Shown piece after piece: positions 33,322-42,175 of a stretch of 64,000 nt of DNA. Source of the stretch: Chitinophaga niabensis (GTDB taxonomy: Bacteria > Bacteroidota > Bacteroidia > Chitinophagales > Chitinophagaceae); contig NZ_FSRA01000001.1 in NCBI RefSeq assembly GCF_900129465.1, forward strand, positions 2,730,482-2,794,481, given 5' to 3'. The notes beneath the pieces were generated by a model. That model was not told the DNA's origin. It saw only the letters and a program-made list of their open reading frames with translations, and ran no database searches. The translations under genes and the position numbers were made by a program. Position 1 is the stretch's first letter; every line of letters starts with the position of its first letter.

Positions 33322-34740
33322 ATGGAACATTTATATATGCAGGTTGCTGAACGCATTCAGACGATGATTGAAAAAGAAGTGATCAGGATAGGCGACAAAC
33401 TGCCTTCCGTACGTTCGCTGAGCAAAGAACAGGGCATCAGTATGAGCACGGTGTTCCAGGCATATTATCACCTGGAAAGCAAAGGATTCATAGAACCCAG
33501 GCCTAAATCCGGCTATTACGTGAAGTTTTCCCCGCGCCGCATGCCGGAAATGCCCAAGATCTGCCGGCCTGTTAAAAAAGCTACGGAAGTGAATGTGAGT
33601 GATATGATCACCGAAGTGTTCTACCACCTTTCCGATGATGATGTACTGCGCTTTTCCCTGGCCGCACCTCCTGAAGAACTGCTGCCTGCTGCCAAACTCG
33701 GCAAATCCATGATCCAGGCCATGCGGGACCTGCCTGCCGGCGGCGTGAACTACGAGAACCTGCAGGGAAATGTGAACCTCAGGCGCCAAATTGCCCGCAT
33801 GAGCCTGCAATGGAACGGGAATATCACTGAAGATGATATAGTGACCACAACGGGCTGTATGGACGCTTTAACGCTCTGCCTCTCCGCTACCACACAACCC
33901 GGCGATGTAATTGCCCTGGAAAGCCCTGCTTACTGCGGCACCTTTCAGCTGGCAGAAAGCCTGGGCCTGAAAGTACTGGAAATACCCACCAACCCGGTTT
34001 GCGGCGTAGACCTTGAATATCTTGATAAAGCCATCCCCAAGTTTAAGATCAAAGCCTGCGTATTTGTCACCAACTTCAACAATCCCTTAGGTGCTGTAAT
34101 GCCCGATAAGAACAAACGGGAACTGGTGAAGCTCATGAACAAATACGATATCCCGCTGATAGAAGACGATATCTATGCAGACCTCTACTTCGGCAAGCTC
34201 AGGCCTTCCAGCTGCAAGCAATACGACCGTAACGGGAATGTACTGCTCTGCAATTCCTTCTCCAAATCCCTGGCACCGGGCTACCGTGTTGGCTGGACCA
34301 TGCCGGGGAAATACAAGGATAAAGTTCTACGCCTCAAGCTCAACCACTCCGTATCCAGTGCCACACTGCCACAGGCAGCTATTGCACATTTCCTGGAGAA
34401 CGGCCGGTACGAGCACCACCTGCGCAACCTCCGCAAGCAGATCCATACCCAATGCCTGCGTTACCAGCAGGCCATTGCAGATTATTTTCCGGAAGACACC
34501 TGCGTTACACGCCCGCAGGGAGGCTATGTACTCTGGCTGGAACTAAACCAGTCCATCAACACTTTTGAAATGTATGAGCTGGCCATGAAACGCAAAGTGA
34601 GTTTTGCACCCGGCAGGATCTTTTCACTACAAGACCGTTACAACAACTGCCTGCGCATCAGCCATGCCAGGCCCTGGAGCAAACAGGTGGAAGACGGTTT
34701 AAAGACCATCGGGAAACTGGCGCAGCAGATGATGATGTAA
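33322..34740 (+). CDS. MocR/PdxR-type transcriptional regulator (GntR HTH fused to aminotransferase domain)
   Basis: 472 residues. An N-terminal GntR winged helix (about 1-70: IGDKLPSVRSLSKEQGISM, SKGFIEPRPKSGYYV) joins a fold-type I aminotransferase-like domain with the PLP lysine in SFSKSLAPGYRVGW and upstream NFNNPLGAVMPD. Members sense PLP or an amino-acid adduct and commonly regulate the divergent neighbour. Here the neighbour is the DinB-AlkA-Ogt operon, an unexpected target. Regulation of its own gene or a distant target is equally possible. Confidence 0.92.
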   Translation: MEHLYMQVAERIQTMIEKEVIRIGDKLPSVRSLSKEQGISMSTVFQAYYHLESKGFIEPRPKSGYYVKFSPRRMPEMPKICRPVKKATEVNVSDMITEVFYHLSDDDVLRFSLAAPPEELLPAAKLGKSMIQAMRDLPAGGVNYENLQGNVNLRRQIARMSLQWNGNITEDDIVTTTGCMDALTLCLSATTQPGDVIALESPAYCGTFQLAESLGLKVLEIPTNPVCGVDLEYLDKAIPKFKIKACVFVTNFNNPLGAVMPDKNKRELVKLMNKYDIPLIEDDIYADLYFGKLRPSSCKQYDRNGNVLLCNSFSKSLAPGYRVGWTMPGKYKDKVLRLKLNHSVSSATLPQAAIAHFLENGRYEHHLRNLRKQIHTQCLRYQQAIADYFPEDTCVTRPQGGYVLWLELNQSINTFEMYELAMKRKVSFAPGRIFSLQDRYNNCLRISHARPWSKQVEDGLKTIGKLAQQMMM

Positions 34741-34746
34741 AGAAAA

Positions 34747-34768
34747 GCCAGGGCAGTAATGCCCCGGC
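34747..34768. terminator. Possible shared terminator between convergent MocR and ABC permease genes
   Basis: A 9-position stem with one mismatch (gccagggca 34747-34755, tgccccggc 34760-34768) and a 4-nt loop, in the 48 bp between convergent stops. T-runs are poor on both sides. Confidence 0.4.
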
Positions 34769-34788
34769 GTCTGTTACCTACAACTGTA

Positions 34789-35907
34789 CTAAACTGTTTT
34801 ACGGTAATTCCACACAGCAATGCTGTTGATCACTACCGCAAACACTAGCATCATTCCAAGGTAATACCGGATGTCTGCCCAGCCACTGCCTTTCAGCATT
34901 ACCATCCGTATCACTTTTATAAAATAAGCTATGGGGTTGATCAGCGTGAGCTTTTGTGCCCAGCCCGGCATACTTTCTACCGGCGTGAACAATCCACTCA
35001 TGAGAATGAAAATGATCATAAAGAACCAGGTGATGAACATGGATTGCTGTTGCGTTTCCGTAAAGGTGGACACAAGCAGCCCCATTCCCAGCATCACCAC
35101 CAGGTAAATAGCTGCAAACAGGAACACATACCCGATGCTTCCTACGATAGGAATGTTGAACACCAGCTTGCCCACTATCAGGCCAAAGCTGAGTTCAAAC
35201 AAAGCAATGATCCAGAACGGCAGCAGTTTGCCGATGATGAAATGATGTTTGCGGATAGGCGTTACATTCAGCTGCTCTATAGTGCCCATTTCTTTTTCCT
35301 TCACAATGTTCATCCCGGACAAAAATGCGCCGATCAATGTTACCAGTACTACCAATATGCCCGGTACCATAAAGAACTTGTAATTCATATCGGGGTTATA
35401 CCAGTAGCGGGAAGATACGTCTATATGCTCCGGGGCATTGTCTTCATCCATCGCCAGCCAGTCCAGCCTGATCTGCCGGTTGAAGCTGCTGATGATACTG
35501 ACCGCATAACCGTTTGCCAGCCCCGCTTTGCTGCCATTGATGGCATTTACCAGCATTTGCACTTTCACTTCATCTTCCCGCACAAGGTCCCGCTCAAAAT
35601 GCCGGGGGATCGTGAGGATCAGGTCTGCCTTATTAGCTTCAAGGTCTTCGTATGCTTCTTTTGGATTGAAGGTTTGTTTATTGAGGGAGAAGTAACCTGA
35701 AGACAGTAGCTTATCCCTCAACTGGCGGCTCCAGCTGGAGTTATCCTGGTCTACGATATCAACGGATAGATTTTTTATCTCGTAATTCGCCGCAAAGGAA
35801 AGCACCAGTAACTGTACCACCGGTACCACAAAGATGATCGGCAACATGGCACGGTTGCGGAAGATCTGAAGGAACTCCTTCTGTAGTATAAAGAATATCG
35901 TGCGCAT
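34789..35907 (-). CDS. ABC-2 type exporter permease (YbhR/YhhJ-like)
   Basis: A 372-residue protein. The first membrane helix near the N-terminus (LPIIFVVPVVQLLVLSFA) is followed by a large extracytoplasmic domain (about 45-170) and a cluster of five helices in the C-terminal half. This is the ABC-2 (DrrB-like) layout of YbhS/YbhR. The signature EKEMGTIEQLNVTPIR coupling segment is present. Together with the partner permease it forms the membrane channel of the exporter. It starts 1 bp into the previous gene's stop and is the last gene of the seven-gene cluster. Confidence 0.92.
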   Translation of the reverse strand: MRTIFFILQKEFLQIFRNRAMLPIIFVVPVVQLLVLSFAANYEIKNLSVDIVDQDNSSWSRQLRDKLLSSGYFSLNKQTFNPKEAYEDLEANKADLILTIPRHFERDLVREDEVKVQMLVNAINGSKAGLANGYAVSIISSFNRQIRLDWLAMDEDNAPEHIDVSSRYWYNPDMNYKFFMVPGILVVLVTLIGAFLSGMNIVKEKEMGTIEQLNVTPIRKHHFIIGKLLPFWIIALFELSFGLIVGKLVFNIPIVGSIGYVFLFAAIYLVVMLGMGLLVSTFTETQQQSMFITWFFMIIFILMSGLFTPVESMPGWAQKLTLINPIAYFIKVIRMVMLKGSGWADIRYYLGMMLVFAVVINSIAVWNYRKTV

Positions 35908-37013
35908 CAGCTTAACCTGGTTTTAAAGTTCCGGACACTTAATACAAGGAAGAATAAGGTCATTCCGCCGAGGATCGCCGTAGGTAATAATATTTGCCTT
36001 AGCCCTGCCCCCTTGAGCATCACATCTTTGAGGATGATGATGAACCATTTGGCAGGAATGATGTTTGAAATGATCTGTAATGGCCCGGGCATGCTTTCAA
36101 TCGGGAATACAAACCCGGATAAGAGGATGGTTGGCAATAACAGCGCCATCATGGAAATCATCATAGCCGTTTGCTGTGAATTGGTGATGCTGGAAATAAG
36201 GATGCCCAGCGAAAGCGCTGTAAGCCCGAACAGGCCGCATTCTCCCAGTAACAACAACAGGTTTCCTTTAATGGGCATGCCAAAGATAAAGAAGCCCATC
36301 CCTAAAATAATGCATGCTATTATAAAGGATAGTGCGATGTAAGGCACTACCTTCCCTGCAATAATGAGCATAGGCCGCAAGGGCGAAACCAGGAGTATTT
36401 CCATGGTACCTAATTCCTTTTCCCTTGTAATGGTAATGGAGGTCATCATAGCAGACACCAGCATGAGGATGAGCGTCATTACACCGGGAACAAAGAGGAA
36501 CACACCTTTAAGGGAAGGATTATATTCCATCCGTACTTCCGTATTAATGGTCAGCGGTAATTCAATCCTGCCTGTTAGCTCCTGCTGGTATTGCCCGATT
36601 ATAACAGTGGCATAATTGATAACGGTGGTGGCGGTATTGGGATCAGAGGCATCGGCCAGTAATTGCACCGGTGCTTTTTTCTGGTGATAGAACTTATCGC
36701 CAAAATGGTCCGGGATCACTACCACCAGTTTAATATCTCCTTTATGAAAAGCGGCCTCTATCTCGTCTGCGGACCGCAGATGCTGCTTAACCGTAAAATA
36801 ACCGGAGGAAGTCATCTTCCGGATCATCTGCTGGCTGTAGGTATCGCGTGCATTATCCAGCACGCCTATCTGCACATGATGGATCTCATTGGTGATAGCA
36901 AAGCCAAACAGCACGATCAATATAACGGGCATGCCAAAGAGGATCAGCAGCGTGCGCTTGTCGCGGAAAATATGGTAGAACTCTTTTCGTACAAATACGA
37001 TGAACTGGCGCAT
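35907..37013 (-). CDS. ABC-2 type exporter permease (YbhS-like)
   Basis: A 368-residue paralogue of the next gene, with the same single-helix/periplasmic domain/five-helix topology. It contains the coupling motif TREKELGTMEILLVSPLRP. In E. coli YbhS and YbhR pair as heterodimeric permeases for the YbhF ATPase. It lies 4 bp after the ATPase gene and overlaps the second permease gene by 1 bp, which indicates stoichiometric expression. Confidence 0.92.
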   Translation of the reverse strand: MRQFIVFVRKEFYHIFRDKRTLLILFGMPVILIVLFGFAITNEIHHVQIGVLDNARDTYSQQMIRKMTSSGYFTVKQHLRSADEIEAAFHKGDIKLVVVIPDHFGDKFYHQKKAPVQLLADASDPNTATTVINYATVIIGQYQQELTGRIELPLTINTEVRMEYNPSLKGVFLFVPGVMTLILMLVSAMMTSITITREKELGTMEILLVSPLRPMLIIAGKVVPYIALSFIIACIILGMGFFIFGMPIKGNLLLLLGECGLFGLTALSLGILISSITNSQQTAMMISMMALLLPTILLSGFVFPIESMPGPLQIISNIIPAKWFIIILKDVMLKGAGLRQILLPTAILGGMTLFFLVLSVRNFKTRLS

Positions 37014-37017
37014 GGTG

Positions 37018-37749
37018 TTAAGATTTGGCCCTGGCTAATTGCAGGAATACATCATTCATGGAAGCAGCATTGAATTGCGCTTTCAGCTTTTGCGGCGTAT
37101 CCAGCGCTTTGATCTTTCCATCCACCATAATGGAAATGCGGTTGCAATATTCCGCTTCGTCCATATAGTGGGTGGTCACAAAGATGGTCACGCCCCTGTC
37201 CGCCGCTTCGTAGATCAGGTCCCAGAACTGGCGGCGGGTAATGGGGTCTACCCCACCCGTGGGTTCATCCAGGAACACGATGGAAGGATCGTGCAGCACA
37301 GCAATGGAAAAGGAGAGCTTTTGCTTCCAGCCTAAGGGCAGCGAACTCACCAAATGACCGGCTTCCTTTTCCAGGTTCAGTTGTTGCAGCAGTGCATGTG
37401 TTTTGTCTTTGATCTGCTGATTGCCCAGGCCGTAAATACCGCCATAGAAACGGATATTTTCTTTCACGGTTAAATCCTCGTACAAAGAGAACTTCTGGCT
37501 CATATAACCAATGCTTTGTTTCACCTTCTCCGTTTGCGTGTACACGTCAAAGCCAGCTACTTTCGCTTCTCCGCTGCTGGGCTTGAGCAATCCGCAGAGC
37601 ATGCGCATGGCAGTGGTTTTACCGGCGCCATTGGCGCCGAGGAACCCGAATATTTCTCCCTTTGCCACTTCAAACGTGATGGCATTGGTGGCAATGAAAT
37701 CGCCAAAACGTTTGGTGAGGTCTTTGGTTACGATCGCATAGTTACTCAT
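37018..37749 (-). CDS. ABC exporter ATP-binding protein (second NBD)
   Basis: A 243-residue nucleotide-binding protein. Walker A is GANGAGKTT, Walker B is IVFLDEPTGGVDP, and the H-loop is VTTHYMDEAE. The signature segment reads LPLGWKQKL instead of LSGGQ; this variant is typical of the C-terminal half of YbhF-like fused ATPases, so it is not a defect. It overlaps the partner ATPase gene by 4 bp. The two likely form the heterodimer that in E. coli is a single YbhF polypeptide. Confidence 0.93.
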   Translation of the reverse strand: MSNYAIVTKDLTKRFGDFIATNAITFEVAKGEIFGFLGANGAGKTTAMRMLCGLLKPSSGEAKVAGFDVYTQTEKVKQSIGYMSQKFSLYEDLTVKENIRFYGGIYGLGNQQIKDKTHALLQQLNLEKEAGHLVSSLPLGWKQKLSFSIAVLHDPSIVFLDEPTGGVDPITRRQFWDLIYEAADRGVTIFVTTHYMDEAEYCNRISIMVDGKIKALDTPQKLKAQFNAASMNDVFLQLARAKS

Positions 37750-38657
37750 ACCGCTTCGTTTTGTTCCTGCATCAGCTGCATGAAGGCATCTTCAATACCT
37801 GCTTTTGCGGTGGTGATAACAAGGCCCTGGTGTTTGTTTGCCAGGTAAGCTTTTAATTGCTCCACATCCGTGTGCAGTGTTACGTGCAGGTATTCACCAA
37901 ATGCATAACAACTGTCCGTTCCCTCATAAGCGCGGATATCCCTGATGAGGTGATACATATTATCCGCCCGCGCAGCCCAGATCTTTTTACCGAAGCCGGC
38001 CACAATAGCAGCAGGTGTATTGATCATCATGATCTCTCCTTTCTGCATCAGCGCTACCCTGTCACATAAAATGGCTTCATCCATGTAAGGGGTGGATACC
38101 AGGATGGGGATACCTTTTGCTTTCAAGCGCTGCAGCATTTCCCAGAACTCTTTGCGGGATACAGGGTCTACACCGGTGGTGGGTTCATCGAGGAACAATA
38201 CCTTGGGTTTATGCACCAAAGCGCAGCATAACGCCAGCTTCTGTTTCATTCCCCCGGAGAGTTTACCTGCGGGGCGTTTTTTAAAAGGTTCTATCTGTTC
38301 GTAGATCTCTTTAATAAGCTCATAGTTCTCTTCCACCGTGGTGTTGAAGATGGTGGCAAAGAAGTTAAGGTTCTCTTCGATGGTAAGGTCCTGGTAGAGG
38401 GAAAACCTGCCAGGCATATAACCTACCTGCGAGCGGATGGCCCGGTAATCTTTCACCACATCCGATCCGTTCACGGTTGCCGTACCTTTATCCGCCAGCA
38501 ACAGGGTGGCCAGGATCCTGAACAGGGTTGATTTTCCGGCGCCGTCCGGCCCGATCAGCCCAAACAGTTCACCTTCTTCCACCGTGAAAGAAATGTTCTG
38601 CAGGGCCTTTACATCCCCAAAACTTTTATGGATATTTTCTACAACTATAGGTTGCAT
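37746..38657 (-). CDS. ABC exporter ATP-binding protein (first NBD)
   Basis: 303 residues with Walker A GPDGAGKST, canonical signature LSGGMKQKL, Walker B VLFLDEPTTGVDP and H-region STPYMDEAI, where the usual switch-loop His is replaced by Pro-Tyr context (VSTPYMDEA). A C-terminal extension of about 80 residues follows the core. Equivalent to the N-terminal half of YbhF. It starts 6 bp after the adaptor gene and overlaps the second ATPase gene. Confidence 0.92.
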   Translation of the reverse strand: MQPIVVENIHKSFGDVKALQNISFTVEEGELFGLIGPDGAGKSTLFRILATLLLADKGTATVNGSDVVKDYRAIRSQVGYMPGRFSLYQDLTIEENLNFFATIFNTTVEENYELIKEIYEQIEPFKKRPAGKLSGGMKQKLALCCALVHKPKVLFLDEPTTGVDPVSRKEFWEMLQRLKAKGIPILVSTPYMDEAILCDRVALMQKGEIMMINTPAAIVAGFGKKIWAARADNMYHLIRDIRAYEGTDSCYAFGEYLHVTLHTDVEQLKAYLANKHQGLVITTAKAGIEDAFMQLMQEQNEAV

Positions 38658-38663
38658 GATCTT

Positions 38664-39560
38664 TTATTTAGAAAGCCTTATCTCACCCGGCATACCTATT
38701 TTCAGGCTGCCATCGTTTTGTACCCGTACTTTCAGGGCATATACCAACTGTACCCTTTCCTCACGCGTCTGGATTGTTTTGGGCGTAAACTCCGCGTCGC
38801 CGGAGATCCAGCTTACAGTGCCGGGGAGGCTTTTCATTTCACCATTCGGCAGATCCGTTTGTACCGTTACCTGCTGGCCTGTTTTCACCAGTCCTAACTG
38901 ATCACCGCTGATGTATGCACGGAGGTACATGGTATTCAGGTCTGCGATCTTGTACAACGGTTTTCCGAAAGTGACCACCTCTCCTTTCTCTACGTATTTA
39001 GTGAGTACGGTCCCCTGTATGGGATTGATCACGCGGGATTGCGCGAGTTGTTCCTTCACCTGTTCCACCTGTAATTCAAGCGGCTGCGATTCACTGTTCA
39101 GGCCGCTGATCTGTGTATTCAGCGAAGAGGAAGTAGAAGCGTATTGTTTTTCCAGTAAGGCAATGGCCGCATTGATATCGTCCAGTTGTTTGGGTGTGGC
39201 GGCATTGGCCTTTAAGAGGTTCTGGATCCTTTGTTTTTCCCTTTGCTGCGTAGCGATCTGCTGGCGGATCACTTCCAGTTGTGGTGCGATCTCGGGGCGT
39301 TTACTTAACACTGCTTTGATATTGGCACCCAGTTGTGCTTTTTTGAGGTTCAGCTGGATGGAATCAATTCCACCTACCAATGCATTGGCCTGTAATACGG
39401 CGCCTTCTTCCACATCAAAACTGAGCAGGCGGCCGGAGGCTTCTGCAGATACGATGATCTCCGTGGATTCAAAGTTGCCGTAGGCATCGGCAGCATCATC
39501 TTTCGATCTGCATGCAGTGAATAATACGATCAGCGATATAACTGTTAAGGTTGTTTTCAT
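38664..39560 (-). CDS. HlyD-family membrane fusion lipoprotein of the ABC exporter (YbhG-like)
   Basis: 298 residues. The signal peptide MKTTLTVISLIVLFTAC ends at a lipobox Cys (residue 17), so it is a lipoprotein rather than helix-anchored as E. coli YbhG is. The lipoyl half (SAEASGRLLSFDVEEG), a long coiled-coil hairpin (about 70-170) and the second lipoyl half (INPIQGTVLTKYVEKG) are clear. It bridges the ABC permeases to the TolC-like channel encoded just upstream. Confidence 0.92.
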   Translation of the reverse strand: MKTTLTVISLIVLFTACRSKDDAADAYGNFESTEIIVSAEASGRLLSFDVEEGAVLQANALVGGIDSIQLNLKKAQLGANIKAVLSKRPEIAPQLEVIRQQIATQQREKQRIQNLLKANAATPKQLDDINAAIALLEKQYASTSSSLNTQISGLNSESQPLELQVEQVKEQLAQSRVINPIQGTVLTKYVEKGEVVTFGKPLYKIADLNTMYLRAYISGDQLGLVKTGQQVTVQTDLPNGEMKSLPGTVSWISGDAEFTPKTIQTREERVQLVYALKVRVQNDGSLKIGMPGEIRLSK

Positions 39561-39562
39561 GT

Positions 39563-40822
39563 TTAATATCCTTTAATGACCTGGTAATATAATGTGGCAT
39601 ACACCCATTGGATCTCGTGTGTTTTATGTGCAATCACGGCCTGCGTTTCTGCATGCAGGTCTGTGAGGTAATCGTGTACGGTGAGTACACCATTATCCAG
39701 CTGCGCGGCAGATACTTCTTTCACTTTGGTACGCAGCTGCACGATCTCTTTATCTTTTTCCACGGCCTGCTGTAAGTTGGTGATCTCTGAAGATTGCTGC
39801 ACCAGCTGCATCTTTGTATTCAGCGTAAAGGCTTCTGACTGTGCCTGGATGCTTTGCTCCTGCTGCTGCAACACGGCCCGTTCTGTTCTGTTATAACGCC
39901 AGTTCCAGAGCGTCCAGTTAAAACGGATCCCTGTCATGTAGTAGAAGTCGAACTTATTCTCCAGCATGTTCAAACCCGGGCGGCCGTATCCTCCCTGTGC
40001 AAAGGCGCTGACTTTCGGCAATGCTTTGGTGCCGGTGAGTTTGGATTGTTGCTGTAATACGTTCGTTTGGTATTTGTAGAGCTGTAACTCGGGGCGCTGT
40101 AATTCTTCCGTTTGGTTGGCAACAGAAAGCGGGAGTTGCAGCTGAAGGGATGCCGGCAGCTCTTTACCGGTGAGCAGGCTTAACACCTGTATAGCTGCGC
40201 GTTTACCGGTCTGTGCTTCGAATAACTGCTGTTCTGTTCTTAAGAGTTCTGCTTTGAGGATATCCACCTGGCTGGCCAGTATGGTTCCGTTATCAACGCC
40301 TGCCTGCTGACGCTCCATTTTTTGTTTCACTTCCTCCATCATCTTTTCGCGTGCTGCAATATTCTCCTCCCAGAGCAAAGCATTGAAGTAGGTTTGCAAT
40401 ACCTGCTGGCGGAGCTTATATAATTCCACTTCCACCTTCTGCTGTTCTGCCAGTTTAGTTACTTCCTGTAATTCCCGCTGGCTCGCAGTGGCACCGCCAT
40501 CGTACAACAACTGCTTCACATCTATGGTGGCCTTATACTGGTCTTTGGATAATTCGGGGATGTTCATGCCCGGCAGTTTGATGGGGATCTGTGTTACTTC
40601 AGACTGATAGGTAGCCTGGCCATTCAGTTCCACCTGTGGCAGGTAATTGGTTTTGATGTTCTGAACCTGCAGCCGCGTCATATTATCCAGCACCTGCTTC
40701 TGTTTCAGCAGGGGATAATTGCGCCTTGCCGACTGCTGCGCCGAGTCCAGGCTTAAGAACTGCTCCTGTGCGGATACCTGCAGGGAAAGCAGTAACAGCA
40801 ACAGTGGAGGGATCAATTTCAT
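39563..40822 (-). CDS. TolC-family outer-membrane channel of the ABC exporter
   Basis: 419 residues with a Sec signal peptide (MKLIPPLLLLLLSLQVSA) and two OEP repeats rich in Gln, Glu and Leu. It lies 2 bp before the adaptor gene and 50 bp after tetR. A TetR-type palindrome sits 14 bp upstream of its ATG (40836-40855), so it probably has its own controlled promoter besides read-through from tetR. Confidence 0.92.
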   Translation of the reverse strand: MKLIPPLLLLLLSLQVSAQEQFLSLDSAQQSARRNYPLLKQKQVLDNMTRLQVQNIKTNYLPQVELNGQATYQSEVTQIPIKLPGMNIPELSKDQYKATIDVKQLLYDGGATASQRELQEVTKLAEQQKVEVELYKLRQQVLQTYFNALLWEENIAAREKMMEEVKQKMERQQAGVDNGTILASQVDILKAELLRTEQQLFEAQTGKRAAIQVLSLLTGKELPASLQLQLPLSVANQTEELQRPELQLYKYQTNVLQQQSKLTGTKALPKVSAFAQGGYGRPGLNMLENKFDFYYMTGIRFNWTLWNWRYNRTERAVLQQQEQSIQAQSEAFTLNTKMQLVQQSSEITNLQQAVEKDKEIVQLRTKVKEVSAAQLDNGVLTVHDYLTDLHAETQAVIAHKTHEIQWVYATLYYQVIKGY

Positions 40823-40835
40823 AACTAACTATTTT

Positions 40836-40855
40836 ATTTAACTATTTGGTTAATA
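40836..40855. promoter_or_regulatory. TetR-family operator in front of the tolC-like gene
   Basis: The 20-nt site atttaactatttggttaata shares tttaac-atttggttaa with the palindrome in front of tetR itself (41495-41514). One half-site (tggttaa) is identical. The match between two independent intergenic sites supports a real operator. Confidence 0.65.
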
Positions 40856-40872
40856 GCAGGACAAAAAAATAT

Positions 40873-41481
40873 TTATGGTCGTAATGACATTAGAATAAAC
40901 TCCGTTACAGATTTTTTCCGCTCTTCCATCAGTGCGCTGTATTGCTGGTCATTCATGCCAAACACATTGCTGATCAATGGCCTGGCCACGAAGGGGAAAA
41001 TGCACATACTAAGCATGTTCATCATCAGTTGCATGGGATTCATCTTACGGATAGTACCTTTTTCCATTTCCACCAGCATTTCTTTCATGAATTGTTTAAT
41101 GTCCGGGAAATCGGGGGCATGCACAAATCTTTCAACAATCCTGTCCGGGTTCTGGTTTATTTCGTTGATGATAAAAACAGGCAGGTGTGGATTGCCGGAC
41201 AGGAAGGTGATATAATGATCCACCGCTGCCGCTACTTTTTCCTCAAAGGCCATTTCCCCTTTAAAGATCACATTGATCCTTTTCAGCAGGTTCTCCATGG
41301 CTTCCTGGAATACCATGTCGAACAGTTTATCCTTGCTGCGGTAATAATAGTGCAGCATGGCTTTGTTGATCCCTGCTTCATCGGCAATATCCTGCATCCG
41401 GGCGCCTGCCAGGCCCTTTTGCATGAAGATCTTCTTGGCTGCGTCTATGATCTGTTGTTCTGTGGTGTTCGTCGTCTGCAT
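40873..41481 (-). CDS. TetR/AcrR-family regulator of the ABC exporter
   Basis: 202 residues. The N-terminal TetR HTH (about 8-55: IIDAAKKIFMQKGLAGARMQ, then INKAMLHYYYRSKDKLFDMV) is followed by a helical ligand-binding domain. It is the first gene of the exporter cluster, as CecR (YbiH) is next to ybhGFSR in E. coli. A palindrome 13 bp before its ATG and a similar one before tolC suggest autoregulation and repression of the exporter, relieved by a small-molecule ligand (inference from family). Confidence 0.92.
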   Translation of the reverse strand: MQTTNTTEQQIIDAAKKIFMQKGLAGARMQDIADEAGINKAMLHYYYRSKDKLFDMVFQEAMENLLKRINVIFKGEMAFEEKVAAAVDHYITFLSGNPHLPVFIINEINQNPDRIVERFVHAPDFPDIKQFMKEMLVEMEKGTIRKMNPMQLMMNMLSMCIFPFVARPLISNVFGMNDQQYSALMEERKKSVTEFILMSLRP

Positions 41482-41494
41482 ATCTAACTATACT

Positions 41495-41514
41495 GTTTAA
41501 CCATTTGGTTAAAC
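41495..41514. promoter_or_regulatory. TetR-family operator (palindrome) in front of tetR
   Basis: The arms gtttaacca and tggttaaac are a perfect 9-bp inverted repeat around tt. Position and symmetry fit a TetR-dimer site. A similar copy occurs at 40836-40855. Confidence 0.72.
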
Positions 41515-41558
41515 TCAGCTCAAAGGTATAGATTCTGCGGATTTCTCCAAATAAAAAT

Positions 41559-42035
41559 TTAAAAAGATTGCAGTACGGCCCCTACTCTCTGGTCGAAAGT
41601 GTCTATCCCATTGTGTTCTACCCGGATGGATCCCAGGAGGTTTAGCAGGGCTTCATCGTGTTCCGCTTTTTTGCCGGTTTTCAGGTCGATGTGTACGAAT
41701 TTGGACCAGAGGAAGGCCTTTACTTTCTTTTTGGCTTCGTCCGTCATCCACATTTCCACGAGGATGTGATTATTGGAAAATTCCAGTACACGGGAGAAGA
41801 TGTGTACTTTTTCTGCTACCAAAGCAGGTTTGAGGTAAGAGATCTGGTGCTGGGCTACAACCCAACCCACCCCTTTCACCGCATAATCTTTCAGGTGCAT
41901 GTTATAGGTGGCAGCCAGGTGATCTTCCCGGGCATTCATGAAATAATTGATATAGGAGGCATTGTTGAGATGGCCAAAGGGATCACAGTCGCTAAAGCGG
42001 ACTGTATACAGCGCTTCCGGTTCTTTGATGATCAT
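41559..42035 (-). CDS. Acyl-CoA thioesterase, 4HBT/YbgC-like hotdog fold
   Basis: A 158-residue single hotdog domain. The 4HBT active-site sequence is clear: RFSDCDPFGHLNNASYINYF, with Asp-x-x-Gly-His-x-x-Asn. The family hydrolyses short or aromatic acyl-CoA thioesters, or acyl-ACP. It is a single gene between the tetR cluster and the SDR gene, with no obvious partner. Confidence 0.9.
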   Translation of the reverse strand: MIIKEPEALYTVRFSDCDPFGHLNNASYINYFMNAREDHLAATYNMHLKDYAVKGVGWVVAQHQISYLKPALVAEKVHIFSRVLEFSNNHILVEMWMTDEAKKKVKAFLWSKFVHIDLKTGKKAEHDEALLNLLGSIRVEHNGIDTFDQRVGAVLQSF

Positions 42036-42071
42036 GTTGCATGGTTTTGGAGACCCGAATGTAAAGAAAAA

Positions 42072-42098
42072 GCCGGGTTCAGTGCGAAACTGCCCGGC
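42072..42098 (-). terminator. Intrinsic terminator after the SDR gene
   Basis: gccggg (42072-42077) pairs with cccggc (42093-42098), with an inner cagt/actg stem, and is followed on the minus strand by ctttttct. It lies about 80 bp after the SDR stop. Confidence 0.6.
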
Positions 42099-42175
42099 AT
42101 TGCTCTGTCAATTGTTTTAAACGCATTAATCAGGGTTCACAACGGATCATGAAAATTATGCAGTCTTACTAATCT

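Noticed and set aside
37018..37749. A possible inactive ATPase because its signature is LPLGWKQ rather than LSGGQ.
   Set aside because: This variant is usual in the second half of YbhF-like ATPases, and Walker A, Walker B and the His loop are intact.
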